A DNA stretch of 64,000 nucleotides from Pseudomonas sp. (GCF_030684895.1 NZ_JAUXXP010000054.1:62001-126000), one strand, 5' to 3'; counted from the stretch's first letter, positions 1 through 9,522 are shown. The notes: a model not told the origin generated them from the letters alone. Numbers and translations are program-made.

Positions 1-361
1 CACGCAGGAACACCCCTTCCATAAAGCCGATGCACCAGCCGCGCAGGTCGGAATCGTCCGGTTCTTCACCCAGGTCGAGCTCGCAGGGTACGTCGGGTTC
101 ATCGTCGCTGGCCAGTTGGCGGGCGATATGACTTTGCAGCTGAATCAGGGTGGCTTCGATCTCTTCGCGCTCGGCATCACTGCGGTAGTGCGGCGCCTCG
201 GAGAACAGCGCGTCAATCCACTCGCGCTCCGGCACTGGCTGTGGGCAGATCGACAGGGCGGTCAGGTAGCCGTGGGCGGCGATGTAGTCCAGTGCCTCTT
301 CATGCAGCTCATCGGCATCGAGGAAGGCTTGCAGGCGGGAGAGTTGCTCGGCGAAGGACAT
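1..361 (-). CDS. YecA/UPF0149 (YgfB-like) family protein, partial
   Basis: The reverse strand reads open from an ATG at 361 to the window edge, so the C-terminus is missing. The visible 120 residues begin MSFAEQLSRLQAFLDADELH and contain a helical N-terminal segment, an acidic stretch (SDDEPDVPCELDLGEEPDDSD) and the start of a GWCIGFMEGV segment typical of the UPF0149/YecA fold. Many members end in a short Cys/His metal-binding motif, which would lie outside the window. A weak ribosome site (AAGGTAG) lies 8-14 nt upstream. The gene is divergent from recQ. Family function is poorly defined; I assign only the family. Confidence 0.75.
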   Translation of the reverse strand, partial: MSFAEQLSRLQAFLDADELHEEALDYIAAHGYLTALSICPQPVPEREWIDALFSEAPHYRSDAEREEIEATLIQLQSHIARQLASDDEPDVPCELDLGEEPDDSDLRGWCIGFMEGVFLR

Positions 362-496
362 CGGGGGCTACCTTGAAGGAGTAAACGAGGGTCGATTCTA
401 GTCGACCGCAGCCACAGCGGCCATAGCCGCAGGCCACGGGCGGCGAAAATCGGATCAAACTCCGCCATGGCTGCGCGTGCCCAAGCGGCACTTGCG

Positions 497-502
497 TATA
501 AT
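497..502 (+). promoter_or_regulatory. Probable -10 box of the recQ promoter
   Basis: A perfect TATAAT hexamer lies 26 nt before the recQ ATG. No good -35 hexamer is visible at 17 bp spacing, so assignment rests on the -10 and its position alone. Confidence 0.45.
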
Positions 503-527
503 GCGCGGCTTGTTTCGGAGACCCTTC

Positions 528-2654
528 ATGCTCGAGCACGCGCAACGCATCCTCAAAGACGTATTCGGCTACGACAGCTTTCGTGGCCGTCAGGGGGCGA
601 TTATCGAGCGCGTGGCCAGTGGCGGCGATGCCCTGGTGCTGATGCCCACCGGTGGCGGCAAGTCGCTGTGTTTTCAGGTGCCGGCCCTGCTGCGCGAAGG
701 CCTGGCGGTGGTGGTGTCGCCGCTGATCGCGCTGATGGATGATCAGGTCGCGACTCTCGACGAGCTGGGCGTGGCCGCGGCGGCACTGAACTCCACGTTG
801 AGCGCCGATGAACAGCGCGAGATCGCCGAGCGGATCAAACGCGGCGAAATCAAGATGCTCTACCTGGCCCCTGAGCGGCTGGTGCAGCCGCGCATGCTGA
901 GCTTTTTGCAGAACCTCGAGATTGCCCTGTTTGCCATCGATGAAGCGCATTGCGTATCGCAATGGGGGCATGATTTCCGGCCGGAATACCTGCAGCTGGG
1001 CCAGCTCGCCGAGCTGTTCCCCAACGTGCCGCGCATCGCCCTGACCGCCACGGCGGATATGCGTACGCGCGAGGAAATTGTTCAGCGTCTGCATTTGCAG
1101 AATGCCGAGCGTTTTCTGTCGAGCTTCGACCGACCGAATATCTTTTACCGCATCGTACCCAAGGAGCAGCCGCGCAAGCAGTTGCTGAACTTCCTCGCAG
1201 CGCGCAAGGGCGATGCTGGCATCGTGTATTGCCTGTCGCGCAAGAAGGTCGAAGAGGTTGCCGCCTTCCTCTCTGAGCAGGGCTTCCCGGCGTTGCCGTA
1301 CCACGCCGGCCTGGCCAATGAGTTGCGCGCCTATCACCAGAAACGCTTTCTCAATGAGGAAGGGCTGATCATGGTGGCGACCATCGCCTTCGGCATGGGC
1401 ATCGACAAACCCAACGTGCGTTTTGTCGCCCACCTCGACCTGCCGAAATCCTTGGAAGCCTATTACCAGGAAACCGGTCGCGCCGGCCGTGACGGCCTGC
1501 CAGCGGATGCCTGGATGGCCTACGGCCTGCAGGATGTGATTTTCCTCAAGCAGATGCTCAATAACTCCGAGGGTGATGAGCGGCATAAGCGCGTCGAACA
1601 GCACAAGCTCGATGCCATGCTCGCACTGTGTGAGGAAACCCGCTGCCGGCGCCAGGCGCTGCTGGCCTATTTCGACGAGGACATGCCGCAGCCCTGCGGC
1701 CACTGCGACAACTGCATCGATGGCGTGCAGACCTGGGATGCCACCGAGCCGGCGCGCCAGGCGCTGTCGGCGATCTATCGCACCGGTCAGCGCTATGGCG
1801 TGGGGCATCTGGTCGATGTGCTGCTTGGCCGCGACAACGAAAAAATCCGCGGCGTGGGCCATCAGCACCTGGCGGTGTTTGGCATCGGCAAGGCGCTGGC
1901 CGAAGGTGAGTGGCGTTCGCTGTTCCGTCAGTTGGTGGCGCGCGGCTTGGCCGATGTCGACCTCGAGGGCTTTGGTGGCCTGCGTCTTTCTGACAGTTGC
2001 CGGCCTTTGCTCAAGGGCGAGGTCAGTCTGCAGCTACGCCGCGATCTGAAACCGCAGCAAAGCGCCAAGGCCTCCAGCAGCGCGGCCAGCCAGCTGGTGC
2101 GTGGTGAAGAGCGCGGCCAGTGGGAAGCGCTGCGCGCCTTGCGGCGCAAACTGGCGGAAGAGCATGGCGTGCCGCCCTATGTGATTTTCCCGGATGCCAC
2201 CTTGCTGGAGATGCTGCGCAGCAAACCGAGCACGCTGGCCGAAATGGCGCGGGTCAGTGGTGTCGGCGCGCGCAAGCTGGAGCGTTATGGCGAGGCCTTC
2301 CTGGCCGTGCTGGGTGCGGATGATGAAGCGCCGCGCGCGGTGGTCGACTTGTGCCACGAGCTGGTCAGCCTGGCCCGTGCCGGCATGACGCCTGCGCAGA
2401 TCGCCAGTCAGCTCAGCTGCAGCGAGAAGAATGTCTACGGCCTGCTGGCCGAAGCCATTGGTCGTCAACAGCTGTCCCTGGAGCAGGCGCTGGATGTGCC
2501 CGACGCATTGCTGGGTGAAATTCAGGATGCCTTCCTTGATGGCGAGGGCGAGCTGCCGCCGGTAGCAGCGATCAGCGAGCAGTTTGCCGGGCGCGTTGAG
2601 CTGGGCATTCTGCATTGCGTGCGAGCGGCGTTGCAGGCGGAATTCGAGGCCTGA
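528..2654 (+). CDS. recQ: ATP-dependent DNA helicase RecQ
   Basis: RecQ is a 3'-5' superfamily 2 DNA helicase acting in RecF-pathway recombination and fork repair in the cytoplasm. The 708-residue protein has Walker A TGGGKS (residues 41-46), the DEAH box (138-141), motif VI ([10 protein letters not shown]) and the RecQ-C-terminal zinc site with Cys373, 390, 393 and 396. A helical HRDC domain lies near residues 525-600, followed by a further C-terminal helical segment. The frame is open upstream to 477, but the ATG at 528 is preferred: it follows a CGGAG ribosome site by 7 nt, and the family N-terminus starts [15 protein letters not shown]. The gene sits upstream of the diguanylate cyclase in the P. 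aeruginosa PA3344-PA3343 order. Confidence 0.97.
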   Translation: MLEHAQRILKDVFGYDSFRGRQGAIIERVASGGDALVLMPTGGGKSLCFQVPALLREGLAVVVSPLIALMDDQVATLDELGVAAAALNSTLSADEQREIAERIKRGEIKMLYLAPERLVQPRMLSFLQNLEIALFAIDEAHCVSQWGHDFRPEYLQLGQLAELFPNVPRIALTATADMRTREEIVQRLHLQNAERFLSSFDRPNIFYRIVPKEQPRKQLLNFLAARKGDAGIVYCLSRKKVEEVAAFLSEQGFPALPYHAGLANELRAYHQKRFLNEEGLIMVATIAFGMGIDKPNVRFVAHLDLPKSLEAYYQETGRAGRDGLPADAWMAYGLQDVIFLKQMLNNSEGDERHKRVEQHKLDAMLALCEETRCRRQALLAYFDEDMPQPCGHCDNCIDGVQTWDATEPARQALSAIYRTGQRYGVGHLVDVLLGRDNEKIRGVGHQHLAVFGIGKALAEGEWRSLFRQLVARGLADVDLEGFGGLRLSDSCRPLLKGEVSLQLRRDLKPQQSAKASSSAASQLVRGEERGQWEALRALRRKLAEEHGVPPYVIFPDATLLEMLRSKPSTLAEMARVSGVGARKLERYGEAFLAVLGADDEAPRAVVDLCHELVSLARAGMTPAQIASQLSCSEKNVYGLLAEAIGRQQLSLEQALDVPDALLGEIQDAFLDGEGELPPVAAISEQFAGRVELGILHCVRAALQAEFEA

Positions 2655-2741
2655 GTGAATTCGGTATGACAGCCGGTTGATCTTGTGGCACCGGGTACGA
2701 GCGACTAAGGTGTTTTCAGCCACCCAGCTGCAGAGGTTCCG

Positions 2742-3905
2742 GTGCCGCTTTCCCATGCCTGGTTAGACGATGTTCGCCCCAGCCCCTACGCGGATCAGCT
2801 CGCCCTGGGCTTTCGCCTGTTGCGCTTCTCGCGGCCGTTGGAGCAGGAGTATCGCAACTATGTGCGTGACGACACCTTCGATCTCAAACGGATTGCCCTG
2901 GGCGTGGGCATTCTGGTGTGGCTGGCCTTTGCCGCGTTCGATTTTGTCCTGATCCAGGCGCCCGAGGTGTGGTGGATGCTGGCCATCCGCCTCGCCGTTT
3001 TAGTGTTGCTGTGCCTGTTCGGCGGGTTGCTGATTCAGCGTAAGCACGTTCATTTGTTGCAACCGCTGAGCCTGGTAAGCCTCTTGGCGCTGGGCGCTGC
3101 GGCCTCCTTTGTAGTAGGCATTGCCCATCGGGTTGATCCCAGCTACCCCTATGAGGGGCTGTTGCTGGTCTGTATGGCTGCCTACTTTCTGGCGGGGCTA
3201 CGTCTGATCGAAGCGTTGTGCTGTTCCTTGTTGGTGCTGCTGGTCTACGTCTGCGTCGAGTTGCTGGTGGCCAGTTTGCCGGTGCCTCGGCTGATCAATA
3301 ACATTCTGTTTCTACTGTTCGGCAACCTGATGGGCGCGGTGGGCTGTTACCTGCTGGAGTTCAAATCGCGCGAGCACTTTCTGATCAGCCGTCTGATGCG
3401 CGTATTGGCCGATCACGACAGCCTGACCGGGTTGCACAACCGCCGCAGCTTCAATCGCCAGTTCGAGCGCCTCTGGCGCCAGGCTCAGCGCGAACACCGC
3501 AGCCTGGCATTGCTGCTCTGCGATGTTGATCACTTCAAGGCTTACAACGACCATTACGGCCACCAGGCTGGCGATAACGTGTTGCAGCGTATTGGCAGCC
3601 TGCTGCAGGACGCCGCGCGGCGCCCGCTGGACATGGCCGTGCGCCTGGGCGGCGAAGAGTTTGCCGTGCTGCTCTACGACATCGGCGAAGCTGAAGCACG
3701 GCACCACGGCGAAGCGCTGCGCCAGACGTTGCAGACCCTGAATATCGAACATGCCGGCTCGGATACGGCGAGTATGCTGACCATGTCGATTGGTATTTCC
3801 TGCATCCAGCCTGCCGCAGGTGGCGCGCTGGCGCAGCTCTATGAGCATGCAGATCGCGCGCTTTATGAAGCCAAGGCGTTTGGCCGCAATCAGGTCGTGG
3901 CCTGA
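2742..3905 (+). CDS. hsbD: Membrane-bound diguanylate cyclase, HsbD-like (GGDEF)
   Basis: Predicted inner-membrane enzyme that makes cyclic di-GMP from two GTP. The 387-residue protein has an N-terminal half with about five to six hydrophobic segments (from about residue 48 to 200) and a C-terminal GGDEF domain. The active-site motif is GGEEF at residues 303-307. A product-inhibition I-site (RPLD, 294-297) lies exactly five residues before it, so allosteric feedback by c-di-GMP is expected. The GTG at 2742 follows an AGAGG ribosome site. Position next to recQ matches P. aeruginosa PA3343 (HsbD, which works with the HptB cascade); the symbol rests on synteny and domain layout. The hptB/hsbR/hsbA genes are not beside it here. 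Confidence 0.82.
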   Translation: MPLSHAWLDDVRPSPYADQLALGFRLLRFSRPLEQEYRNYVRDDTFDLKRIALGVGILVWLAFAAFDFVLIQAPEVWWMLAIRLAVLVLLCLFGGLLIQRKHVHLLQPLSLVSLLALGAAASFVVGIAHRVDPSYPYEGLLLVCMAAYFLAGLRLIEALCCSLLVLLVYVCVELLVASLPVPRLINNILFLLFGNLMGAVGCYLLEFKSREHFLISRLMRVLADHDSLTGLHNRRSFNRQFERLWRQAQREHRSLALLLCDVDHFKAYNDHYGHQAGDNVLQRIGSLLQDAARRPLDMAVRLGGEEFAVLLYDIGEAEARHHGEALRQTLQTLNIEHAGSDTASMLTMSIGISCIQPAAGGALAQLYEHADRALYEAKAFGRNQVVA

Positions 3906-3917
3906 GAATCTATTTAC

Positions 3918-4032
3918 GATCAGCTGCGCGTCGGCCCTGCTGCGTTAAAAACAGGCTCGGAATGCTCATGTACAAAAGTACACTCCGCTTCCTCGCCTGT
4001 TTTTGCCTTGCAGGACTCTAGCTCGCAAGATC
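3918..4032. repeat. Large imperfect palindromic intergenic repeat
   Basis: This 115-bp sequence runs from GATC to GATC and folds on itself. The arms share AAAAACAGGC / GCCTGTTTTT, CCTGC / GCAGG and a central TGTAC-aaa-GTACA. About 19 of 27 positions in each inner arm pair, with mismatches elsewhere. It resembles dispersed extragenic palindromes I know from Pseudomonas genomes. Only this copy occurs in the window. It lies between the diguanylate cyclase and DUF2804 genes. Confidence 0.7.
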
Positions 4033-4141
4033 CTAAAAAGATTCTTGGGGGCGGTGGCCGATTTTGCCGCTGCGCTTGGCGCCTGCGGTGAATGCCCGCA
4101 GCGAAGTCGCGGTGCTAGCATCGCTGAGGTTTTTTCCTTGA

Positions 4142-5170
4142 GTGATTGCTGCGATGGACCGACTGATTCAGGCCAACGGCCAGCCGCATTACGGCATATT
4201 TCCCGCAGCGCCGGGGCTGATCAATTACCGCGATTTTGATTTCCGTTCACCCATGGGCCGCAAGCTGGGCGCGTTGGCCAAATGGCGGCGCTTCCATCAG
4301 TTCCAGTATTTCGGCCTGATCAGCGATGAGCTGATTGGCGGCTGCGCGCTGGCCAATCTCAGCCTGCTGGGCGTGGGTTTTGTCTATCTGTTCCATCCCG
4401 CCAGCGGGCGCATGATCGAGCGCCAGTTCAAGCTGCCGCTGGGCTTTGGCAGCCTGTTCTCGCAGTCCCCGGATCAGGGCGTGTGCGAGCTGCGCAGCGG
4501 CGGTAATCTGCTGCGTTTGGAGAACAGTGCTGCCTCGCGGGAAAAACGCCTGTTGGTGGAACTGGATGACGGCACCCGCATCGATGCCTGTTTCTCCGAG
4601 GCAGAGCCTGCTTTTCAGCCGATGTGCATCAATACGCCTACTGCGGTCAATGGCTGGGTCTATGCGCAGAAAGTGGCGGGGGTACGTTGCGCGGGGCAGG
4701 TGCGCAGCGCGCTGGGGGATTTTGATCTGGCGCAGATCGGCGCATTCGCTCACCACGACTGGTCGGCCGGTTACATGCGGCCTGAAACCCACTGGAACTG
4801 GGCTTGCCTGTCCGGTCAAGCAGGTCAACAACGAGTCGGTCTGAACCTGTCCTGTGGGGTTAACGAAAGCAGCTTTACCGAGAACTGCTTCTGGCTGGAC
4901 GGCGAGTTGCTCAAGGTTGATACCGTGCGCTTTGCCTTTGATCGTGATCAACCGCTAGAACCCTGGGTGATCAACTCCTATGACGGCCAGGTCGAGCTGC
5001 GTTTCGAGGGGCGCGGCCTGCACAAGGAGCGGCTGAACGTGGGGCTGCTGGCGAGTAATTTCAAACAGATTTTCGGCCAGTTCACTGGCGTGCTGCGGCC
5101 CATTGGCCGACCCGAAGTGCGCATCGACAACCTGTGGGGCTTTGTCGAAGATCAGTATGTAAAGTGGTGA
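4142..5170 (+). CDS. DUF2804 domain-containing protein
   Basis: The 342-residue product matches the DUF2804 family in its N-terminal LIQANGQPHYGIFPAAPG and RRFHQFQYFGLISDEL segments, with a beta-rich remainder. The proposed fold is lipocalin-like and the function is unknown; the aromatic-rich, Gly-rich body would suit binding of a hydrophobic molecule, but that is inference. Start: GTG at 4142 has GAGG 11 nt upstream; an ATG at 4154 is the alternative and lacks a clear ribosome site. It lies between the diguanylate cyclase and MarR genes, as in the P. aeruginosa PA3342 position. No signal peptide is evident. Confidence 0.8.
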   Translation: MIAAMDRLIQANGQPHYGIFPAAPGLINYRDFDFRSPMGRKLGALAKWRRFHQFQYFGLISDELIGGCALANLSLLGVGFVYLFHPASGRMIERQFKLPLGFGSLFSQSPDQGVCELRSGGNLLRLENSAASREKRLLVELDDGTRIDACFSEAEPAFQPMCINTPTAVNGWVYAQKVAGVRCAGQVRSALGDFDLAQIGAFAHHDWSAGYMRPETHWNWACLSGQAGQQRVGLNLSCGVNESSFTENCFWLDGELLKVDTVRFAFDRDQPLEPWVINSYDGQVELRFEGRGLHKERLNVGLLASNFKQIFGQFTGVLRPIGRPEVRIDNLWGFVEDQYVKW

Positions 5171-5217
5171 AACGGTTGTAGGCCTTTTGCAGGCTTGCCT
5201 CGTTAAAAGGGTTATGG

Positions 5218-5236
5218 TTAGCTGGCTAATAATTAG
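5218..5236. promoter_or_regulatory. Probable MarR operator upstream of the marR-MFS pair
   Basis: Two overlapping perfect inverted repeats are seen: TTAGC-TG-GCTAA (5218-5229) and CTAAT-A-ATTAG (5226-5236). They lie 27-45 nt before the regulator ATG, next to a possible -10 (TATAGT, 5242-5247). Size, AT-richness and position fit an autoregulatory MarR-family operator. Confidence 0.55.
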
Positions 5237-5262
5237 TTTTTTATAGTTAAGAGCCGTTGTCC

Positions 5263-5697
5263 ATGTCGCATACCGATCAACACCGTTTTGCCATGCAAGT
5301 TGCCCAACTCTCCCGCGCCTGGCGCGCCGAACTGGATCGCCGTCTGGTCGGTCTGGGGCTGTCGCAAGCCCGCTGGCTGGTGCTGCTGCACCTGGGGCGC
5401 TTTGCCGAATTGCCGACCCAGCGCGAATTGGCGCAGAGCGTCGGCGTTGAAGGGCCGACCCTGGCGCGCCTGCTCGACAGCCTGGAAGCCCAGGGATTGG
5501 TCAGCCGCCAGGCGGTTCCTGAAGACCGTCGCGCGAAGAAAATTGCCCTCAGCCCACAGGCTCGCCCGCTGATTGAAAAGATCGAAGCGATCTCCGCGCA
5601 ACTGCGCCAGGAAGTCTTTGCTGGCATCGATGAAGACGAATTGCGCCGCTGCCAGAAGGTCCATGCCCAGGTGTTGAGTAACCTGGAAAAACGCTGA
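5263..5697 (+). CDS. MarR family transcriptional regulator
   Basis: A 144-residue winged-helix protein of the MarR family. The recognition helix region is TQRELAQSVGVEGPTLARLL, and the wing is RQAVPEDRRAKKIALSP, containing the D-R-R signature. It probably represses its own promoter and the overlapping MFS gene until a small ligand binds. The ATG at 5263 is chosen over the in-frame TTG at 5257 because AAGAG lies 9 nt upstream. Its stop overlaps the MFS start by one base (TGATG), so the two are translationally coupled. Order matches PA3341 of P. aeruginosa. Confidence 0.9.
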   Translation: MSHTDQHRFAMQVAQLSRAWRAELDRRLVGLGLSQARWLVLLHLGRFAELPTQRELAQSVGVEGPTLARLLDSLEAQGLVSRQAVPEDRRAKKIALSPQARPLIEKIEAISAQLRQEVFAGIDEDELRRCQKVHAQVLSNLEKR

Positions 5698-7100
5698 TGC
5701 GTGACGACCTGCAAAGCTTGCAGCAACGCTTCGGCCCGCGTTACCCGCAGTGGCTGCTGGCGCTGCTGATGGTCGGCAGCATGGCCATGGTGTTGGCCTC
5801 CACCAGTATCAACGTCGCCCTGCCGGCGATCATGGCGGATTTCGCCATCGGCCGGCCGCTGGCGCAGTGGTTGTCCACCGGTTTCCTCGCCGCCATGACC
5901 GCCGGCCTGCTGTTGGCCGCTTGGGCCCAGGCGCGCTTCGGCGCGCGGCGTACGGCGCAATTCGGCCTGCTGCTGTTTATTCTCAGTTCCCTGTTGGCGC
6001 TGGTGGCACACTCTGCCTGGCAGCTGATCGCCCTGCGCATCGTGCAGGGGCTGTGCGCGGGCATCGTGCAGCCGTTGGCCATGGTGCTGATCTTCCGGGT
6101 ATTCGCCGACGGTGGGCGCGGCATGGCGCTGGGCATATATGGCCTGGGGGTGATGCTGGCACCGTCGTTGGGGCCGGGGATTGGCGGTTATCTGGTCGAT
6201 CATTTCGGCTGGCCGTCGATCTTCTGGATGCCGCTGCCGATGTGTTTGCTGGCCATGCTCGCGGGGCAATGGCTGTTGCCCAGTGAACGTGAGCGCAGCA
6301 CGCCGCGTCTGGATATCCAGGCCTTTGCCTGGTTGTGTGTGGCGATATTCGCAGCGTTAGGCTTTCTTGCCGAGGCGCAGCGTTTTGCCTGGTCGGCGCC
6401 CCGGGTCTGGTTGCCAGGTTGTGTGGCGCTGTTAGCGGGCGCGGTGTTTATTCTGCGCAGCCGCCGCGCCACTCAGCCGCTGCTGCCCCTGGCGTTGTGG
6501 CGGCATGCCGGGTTTCGCAGCGCCAGCTGGGTCGCCCTGACCCTGGGGCTGGGTCTGTATGGTTCGACTTACCTGATCCCGCTGTATCTGCAGACCGTCG
6601 AAGGCTTTAGCGCCGGGCGTTCGGGGCTGCTGCTGCTGCCGGCCGGGATATTGATGGGCATGGCATCCTTTCTCGGCGGCTGGCTCAGTGATCGGCTGTC
6701 TGCCGCCGTGCTGCTGAGTGCCGGTCTACTGATTTTTGCGCTGTCGGCGGCGGGGCTGGCCTGGGTCGAGCAGGGCGCCTCGTTTATCCAGCTGTGTTTC
6801 TGGGCCTGCGTCGGGCGCATTGGCCTGGGTGTATTGCTGCCGGCTTTGAGTACCGGCTCACTGGATATCCTCAGCCCCGAGGAACTGGCCCAGGGCGCGG
6901 GGGCTATTACCTTCGTGCGTCAGCTAGGCGGCGCATTTGGGGTCAATCTGCTGACCTTCTTTCTGGAGTGGCGACACAGCGCTGAAGGCGGCGATCACGT
7001 CGCGGAGATGCTCGCCTTCAAGCAGAGTTTCTGGCTGGTGGCCGGGGTCTTCGCGGTTACGGTGTTGGCGGCCTGGGGCGTCAAATCGACAAGACGCTGA
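5697..7100 (+). CDS. MFS transporter, DHA2/EmrB-type drug exporter
   Basis: A 467-residue inner-membrane protein with about 14 hydrophobic segments, as in the DHA2 drug:H+ antiporters. The antiporter motif C is visible as GLGVMLAPSLGPGIGG near residues 150-165, and the loop after segment 2 has ARFGARRTAQ, a motif-A variant. Co-transcription with a MarR repressor is the classic layout of an inducible efflux pump. No adaptor (EmrA-type) gene is nearby, so it may work alone or with a distant partner. Substrate cannot be read from sequence. Confidence 0.9.
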   Translation: MRDDLQSLQQRFGPRYPQWLLALLMVGSMAMVLASTSINVALPAIMADFAIGRPLAQWLSTGFLAAMTAGLLLAAWAQARFGARRTAQFGLLLFILSSLLALVAHSAWQLIALRIVQGLCAGIVQPLAMVLIFRVFADGGRGMALGIYGLGVMLAPSLGPGIGGYLVDHFGWPSIFWMPLPMCLLAMLAGQWLLPSERERSTPRLDIQAFAWLCVAIFAALGFLAEAQRFAWSAPRVWLPGCVALLAGAVFILRSRRATQPLLPLALWRHAGFRSASWVALTLGLGLYGSTYLIPLYLQTVEGFSAGRSGLLLLPAGILMGMASFLGGWLSDRLSAAVLLSAGLLIFALSAAGLAWVEQGASFIQLCFWACVGRIGLGVLLPALSTGSLDILSPEELAQGAGAITFVRQLGGAFGVNLLTFFLEWRHSAEGGDHVAEMLAFKQSFWLVAGVFAVTVLAAWGVKSTRR

Positions 7101-7305
7101 CAGCTCAGTGGTAGTGTGACGGAGTTGTCATTTTCTTGACTGCAGGCCTATGCTTGCACCTGTGGTGGCTTTTTGCCAAACGGCGGTTGGCATTTGTCTA
7201 TTCAGTGCGCCGTAATTATTGCCATGCACCAGCCGGGTTAAACACGGAACGTACTTCCCAAGGCCGCATTTGCCGTCTTCTATACTCTCGCAAGCGCTGG
7301 AAGCG

Positions 7306-7320
7306 CACGTCTTGGACGTG
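7306..7320. promoter_or_regulatory. Perfect inverted repeat upstream of the FimV-like gene
   Basis: CACGTC-TTG-GACGTG lies 44-58 nt before the FimV-like ATG and 19 bp after a TATACT hexamer (7281-7286) that could be a -10. It would fall in the early transcript and could act as an operator or an RNA hairpin. Confidence 0.35.
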
Positions 7321-7363
7321 AAGTGGCGAGGGCACAGGGGCGGATTCACCGGGAGCGTTTTTT

Positions 7364-9409
7364 ATGGCAAAGGTTCGTCAATTACTGATTGGTCTGGCAT
7401 CCAGCTCGGCCCTGTATTCTGGGCTGGTTCCAGCCCTTGGCCTGGGCGAAATCACCCTGCATTCGGCGCTCAGTCAGCCGCTGGATGCCGAAATCGAATT
7501 GTTTGATGTGGGCGATCTGACCGCCGCCGACATGCGCGTGCGCCTGGCACCGGCGGAAGTGTTCAGCCGCTCCGGCGTCGACCGTCTGTATTTCTTCAAT
7601 GACCTGCGTTTTACCCCGTTGCTGCGCGGCGGCAAGAGCGTGATTCGCGTGGTGTCGACCCAGCCGGTGCGTGAGCCTTACCTGAATTTTATCGTCGAAG
7701 TGGTGCGGCCCAATGGCCAGTTGTACCGCGAGTACACCGTGCTGCTCGACCCGCCCAGCTCTGCCGCCTACCGCAGCCTGGCTGCACCTGCAACATCTGC
7801 CGCGCCCGCAGTCGTCGCCACTACGCCGCGCGTAGCACCGGCCGCGCCTGTGCGTCCGGCGGTAATGCCCGCCGAGCAGCAGGGTAATCGCTACAGCGTG
7901 GTCAGCGGCGACAGCCTGTGGAAGATAGCCACGCGGCTGGCCGCCGACGCCGGGCAGGTGACGCCCCAGGCGCTGATGAACGATATCCATGCGCTTAACC
8001 CGCAAGCCTTTATCAATGGCGATATCAATCGCCTGCGTGTTGGTGCGCAATTGCTCTTGCCTGACAGCCTCGCCAGTGCTGCACCGGCAGTAGCCGAAGC
8101 ACCTGTTGCCATAGCGGCTGCGTCAGAGGCTGTAGCTGCCCCAAGTGCTCAGCAGCCGGTTGAACCGCCGGCTGAGCAACTGATTCAGGAGCAGGCCCGC
8201 GTCGAGCAGGAACTGGCCAATCAGATTAGCGAGACCCTGCAATTGCAGCAGAGCCTGGCGCAGCTGGGCCTGCAGGTGCAGCAGTTGCAGGAACAGATGG
8301 ACGCGCGTGATCAGCAGATAGCCGGCCTGCAGGCCGAGTTGGCCGCACGCCGCGCGAGTGCCGAAGCAACAGCAGCGCCTGTGGCGGCAGCCGCGCCGGT
8401 TGCAGCGGCATCGGGTAGTAACTGGTTGGCGCTTATCGCCGGTCTGCTGGTGCTGTTACTGGCGGGCGTGGCGGGCCTGTTCTGGCGCAGCAGAAAACCC
8501 GTTGAGCCAGCGCCTGTTGCGGTTGCAGCTGCGCTGACCCCCGCCATGCCCAAGGCGCCAAGTGTTGCACCGGCTATAGCAGTCAAACCTGCAGCCGCAG
8601 TGGCTCTGAATGTACGTGAGGTGCCGCGCGGCGGACCGGTATGGCCGGCAGCGGGTGAAGATGCGCTGCAAAGTGCCAACGTGTATGTCGCCTATGGTCG
8701 TCTGAGTGAAGCCGCCAGTACCTTGCGCAAGGCCTGGGATGCCCAGCCGCAACGCAGTGATATCGGCTTCCGCCTGCTGGAAGTGCTGGCCTTGCTGGGT
8801 GATACCCAGGGCTTTATCGCTCATGAAGCATTGGTGCGCGCATCCGGTTTTACCCCGGCGCGGATTGACGAGCTGAAAGCGCGGCATGCCGAGCTGTTCA
8901 GCGCGCCACCGGCCAGCCTGCTGGACGATGTGGTGCTGGAGTTGGATGAGGTCGAGGCGCAGCCGCTGGATGAGGCTGCCAATGATGGCCAGCTCAATCT
9001 GGACGATATGTCGCTGGACGCTGACTGGGATCTGGTCAGCCCCTTTGCTCCTACTGCGCAGAAAAAACTGGCAGACAAGGCCGAGAGCAGTGCTGCGGCC
9101 AAGCGCAAGGGTTCAGATATCTTCGGGCTGTCCGGCAGCCGCGATGCGCGCAGCCCGTTTGCCGAGTCGATGCTGGTGGAGGAAACCTCCAACGATGGCT
9201 GGGGCGGTGACGTGCTCGATGTGGAGCTACTGGATGATCTGGATGAGCTGGTCGGTAACCGCGAAAACCTCTCCAAGCTGAATATGGCCCTGGCCTATAT
9301 CGAGCAGGGCAGCCTGGACAGTGCCTGCCAGATCCTCAATGAAGTGATCAAAGAGGGCGATGAAGAGCAGAAGCAGGAGGCGCGTCAGCTGCTGGCCAAA
9401 ATCGCCTGA
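7364..9409 (+). CDS. FimV-like LysM inner-membrane/peptidoglycan-binding protein
   Basis: The 681-residue product has the FimV layout. An N-terminal signal-like segment is followed by the FimV core (LHSALSQPLDAEIELFD onward, to about residue 140). Then come a Pro/Ala linker, a LysM domain (about 176-230), a Gln-rich coiled coil (about 265-330), one membrane span (354-374) and an acidic cytoplasmic tail ending in a FimV C-terminal helical motif (NLSKLNMALAYIEQGSLDSA). FimV proteins act as polar organisers affecting type IV pili and c-di-GMP/cAMP signalling. It is shorter than true FimV (about 900 residues) and lies where P. aeruginosa has a FimV paralogue (PA3340), so it is probably that paralogue. 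GGGAG precedes the ATG by 8 nt. Confidence 0.85.
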   Translation: MAKVRQLLIGLASSSALYSGLVPALGLGEITLHSALSQPLDAEIELFDVGDLTAADMRVRLAPAEVFSRSGVDRLYFFNDLRFTPLLRGGKSVIRVVSTQPVREPYLNFIVEVVRPNGQLYREYTVLLDPPSSAAYRSLAAPATSAAPAVVATTPRVAPAAPVRPAVMPAEQQGNRYSVVSGDSLWKIATRLAADAGQVTPQALMNDIHALNPQAFINGDINRLRVGAQLLLPDSLASAAPAVAEAPVAIAAASEAVAAPSAQQPVEPPAEQLIQEQARVEQELANQISETLQLQQSLAQLGLQVQQLQEQMDARDQQIAGLQAELAARRASAEATAAPVAAAAPVAAASGSNWLALIAGLLVLLLAGVAGLFWRSRKPVEPAPVAVAAALTPAMPKAPSVAPAIAVKPAAAVALNVREVPRGGPVWPAAGEDALQSANVYVAYGRLSEAASTLRKAWDAQPQRSDIGFRLLEVLALLGDTQGFIAHEALVRASGFTPARIDELKARHAELFSAPPASLLDDVVLELDEVEAQPLDEAANDGQLNLDDMSLDADWDLVSPFAPTAQKKLADKAESSAAAKRKGSDIFGLSGSRDARSPFAESMLVEETSNDGWGGDVLDVELLDDLDELVGNRENLSKLNMALAYIEQGSLDSACQILNEVIKEGDEEQKQEARQLLAKIA

Positions 9410-9426
9410 TTCAAATGCTGTTGCTC

Positions 9427-9460
9427 AACGCCCGCTAGCCTGCGCTACGCGGGCGTTTTT
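9427..9460 (+). terminator. Rho-independent terminator after the FimV-like gene
   Basis: Stem AACGCCCGC / GCGGGCGTT with an inner TAGC / GCTA pairing and a CTGC loop, followed by a T5 run. It lies 18 nt after the stop codon. Confidence 0.92.
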
Positions 9461-9522
9461 CTTCTGCAGAGACAATGCCGCTGCGCGTTATCATCGGCTT
9501 TTCATCCGCGGTGAGCCTGCCA

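Noticed and set aside
309..1868. A 519-codon open frame antisense to recQ
   Set aside because: It mirrors the recQ frame, has no ribosome site or family features, and recQ motifs are fully intact. High-GC genomes give long antisense frames.
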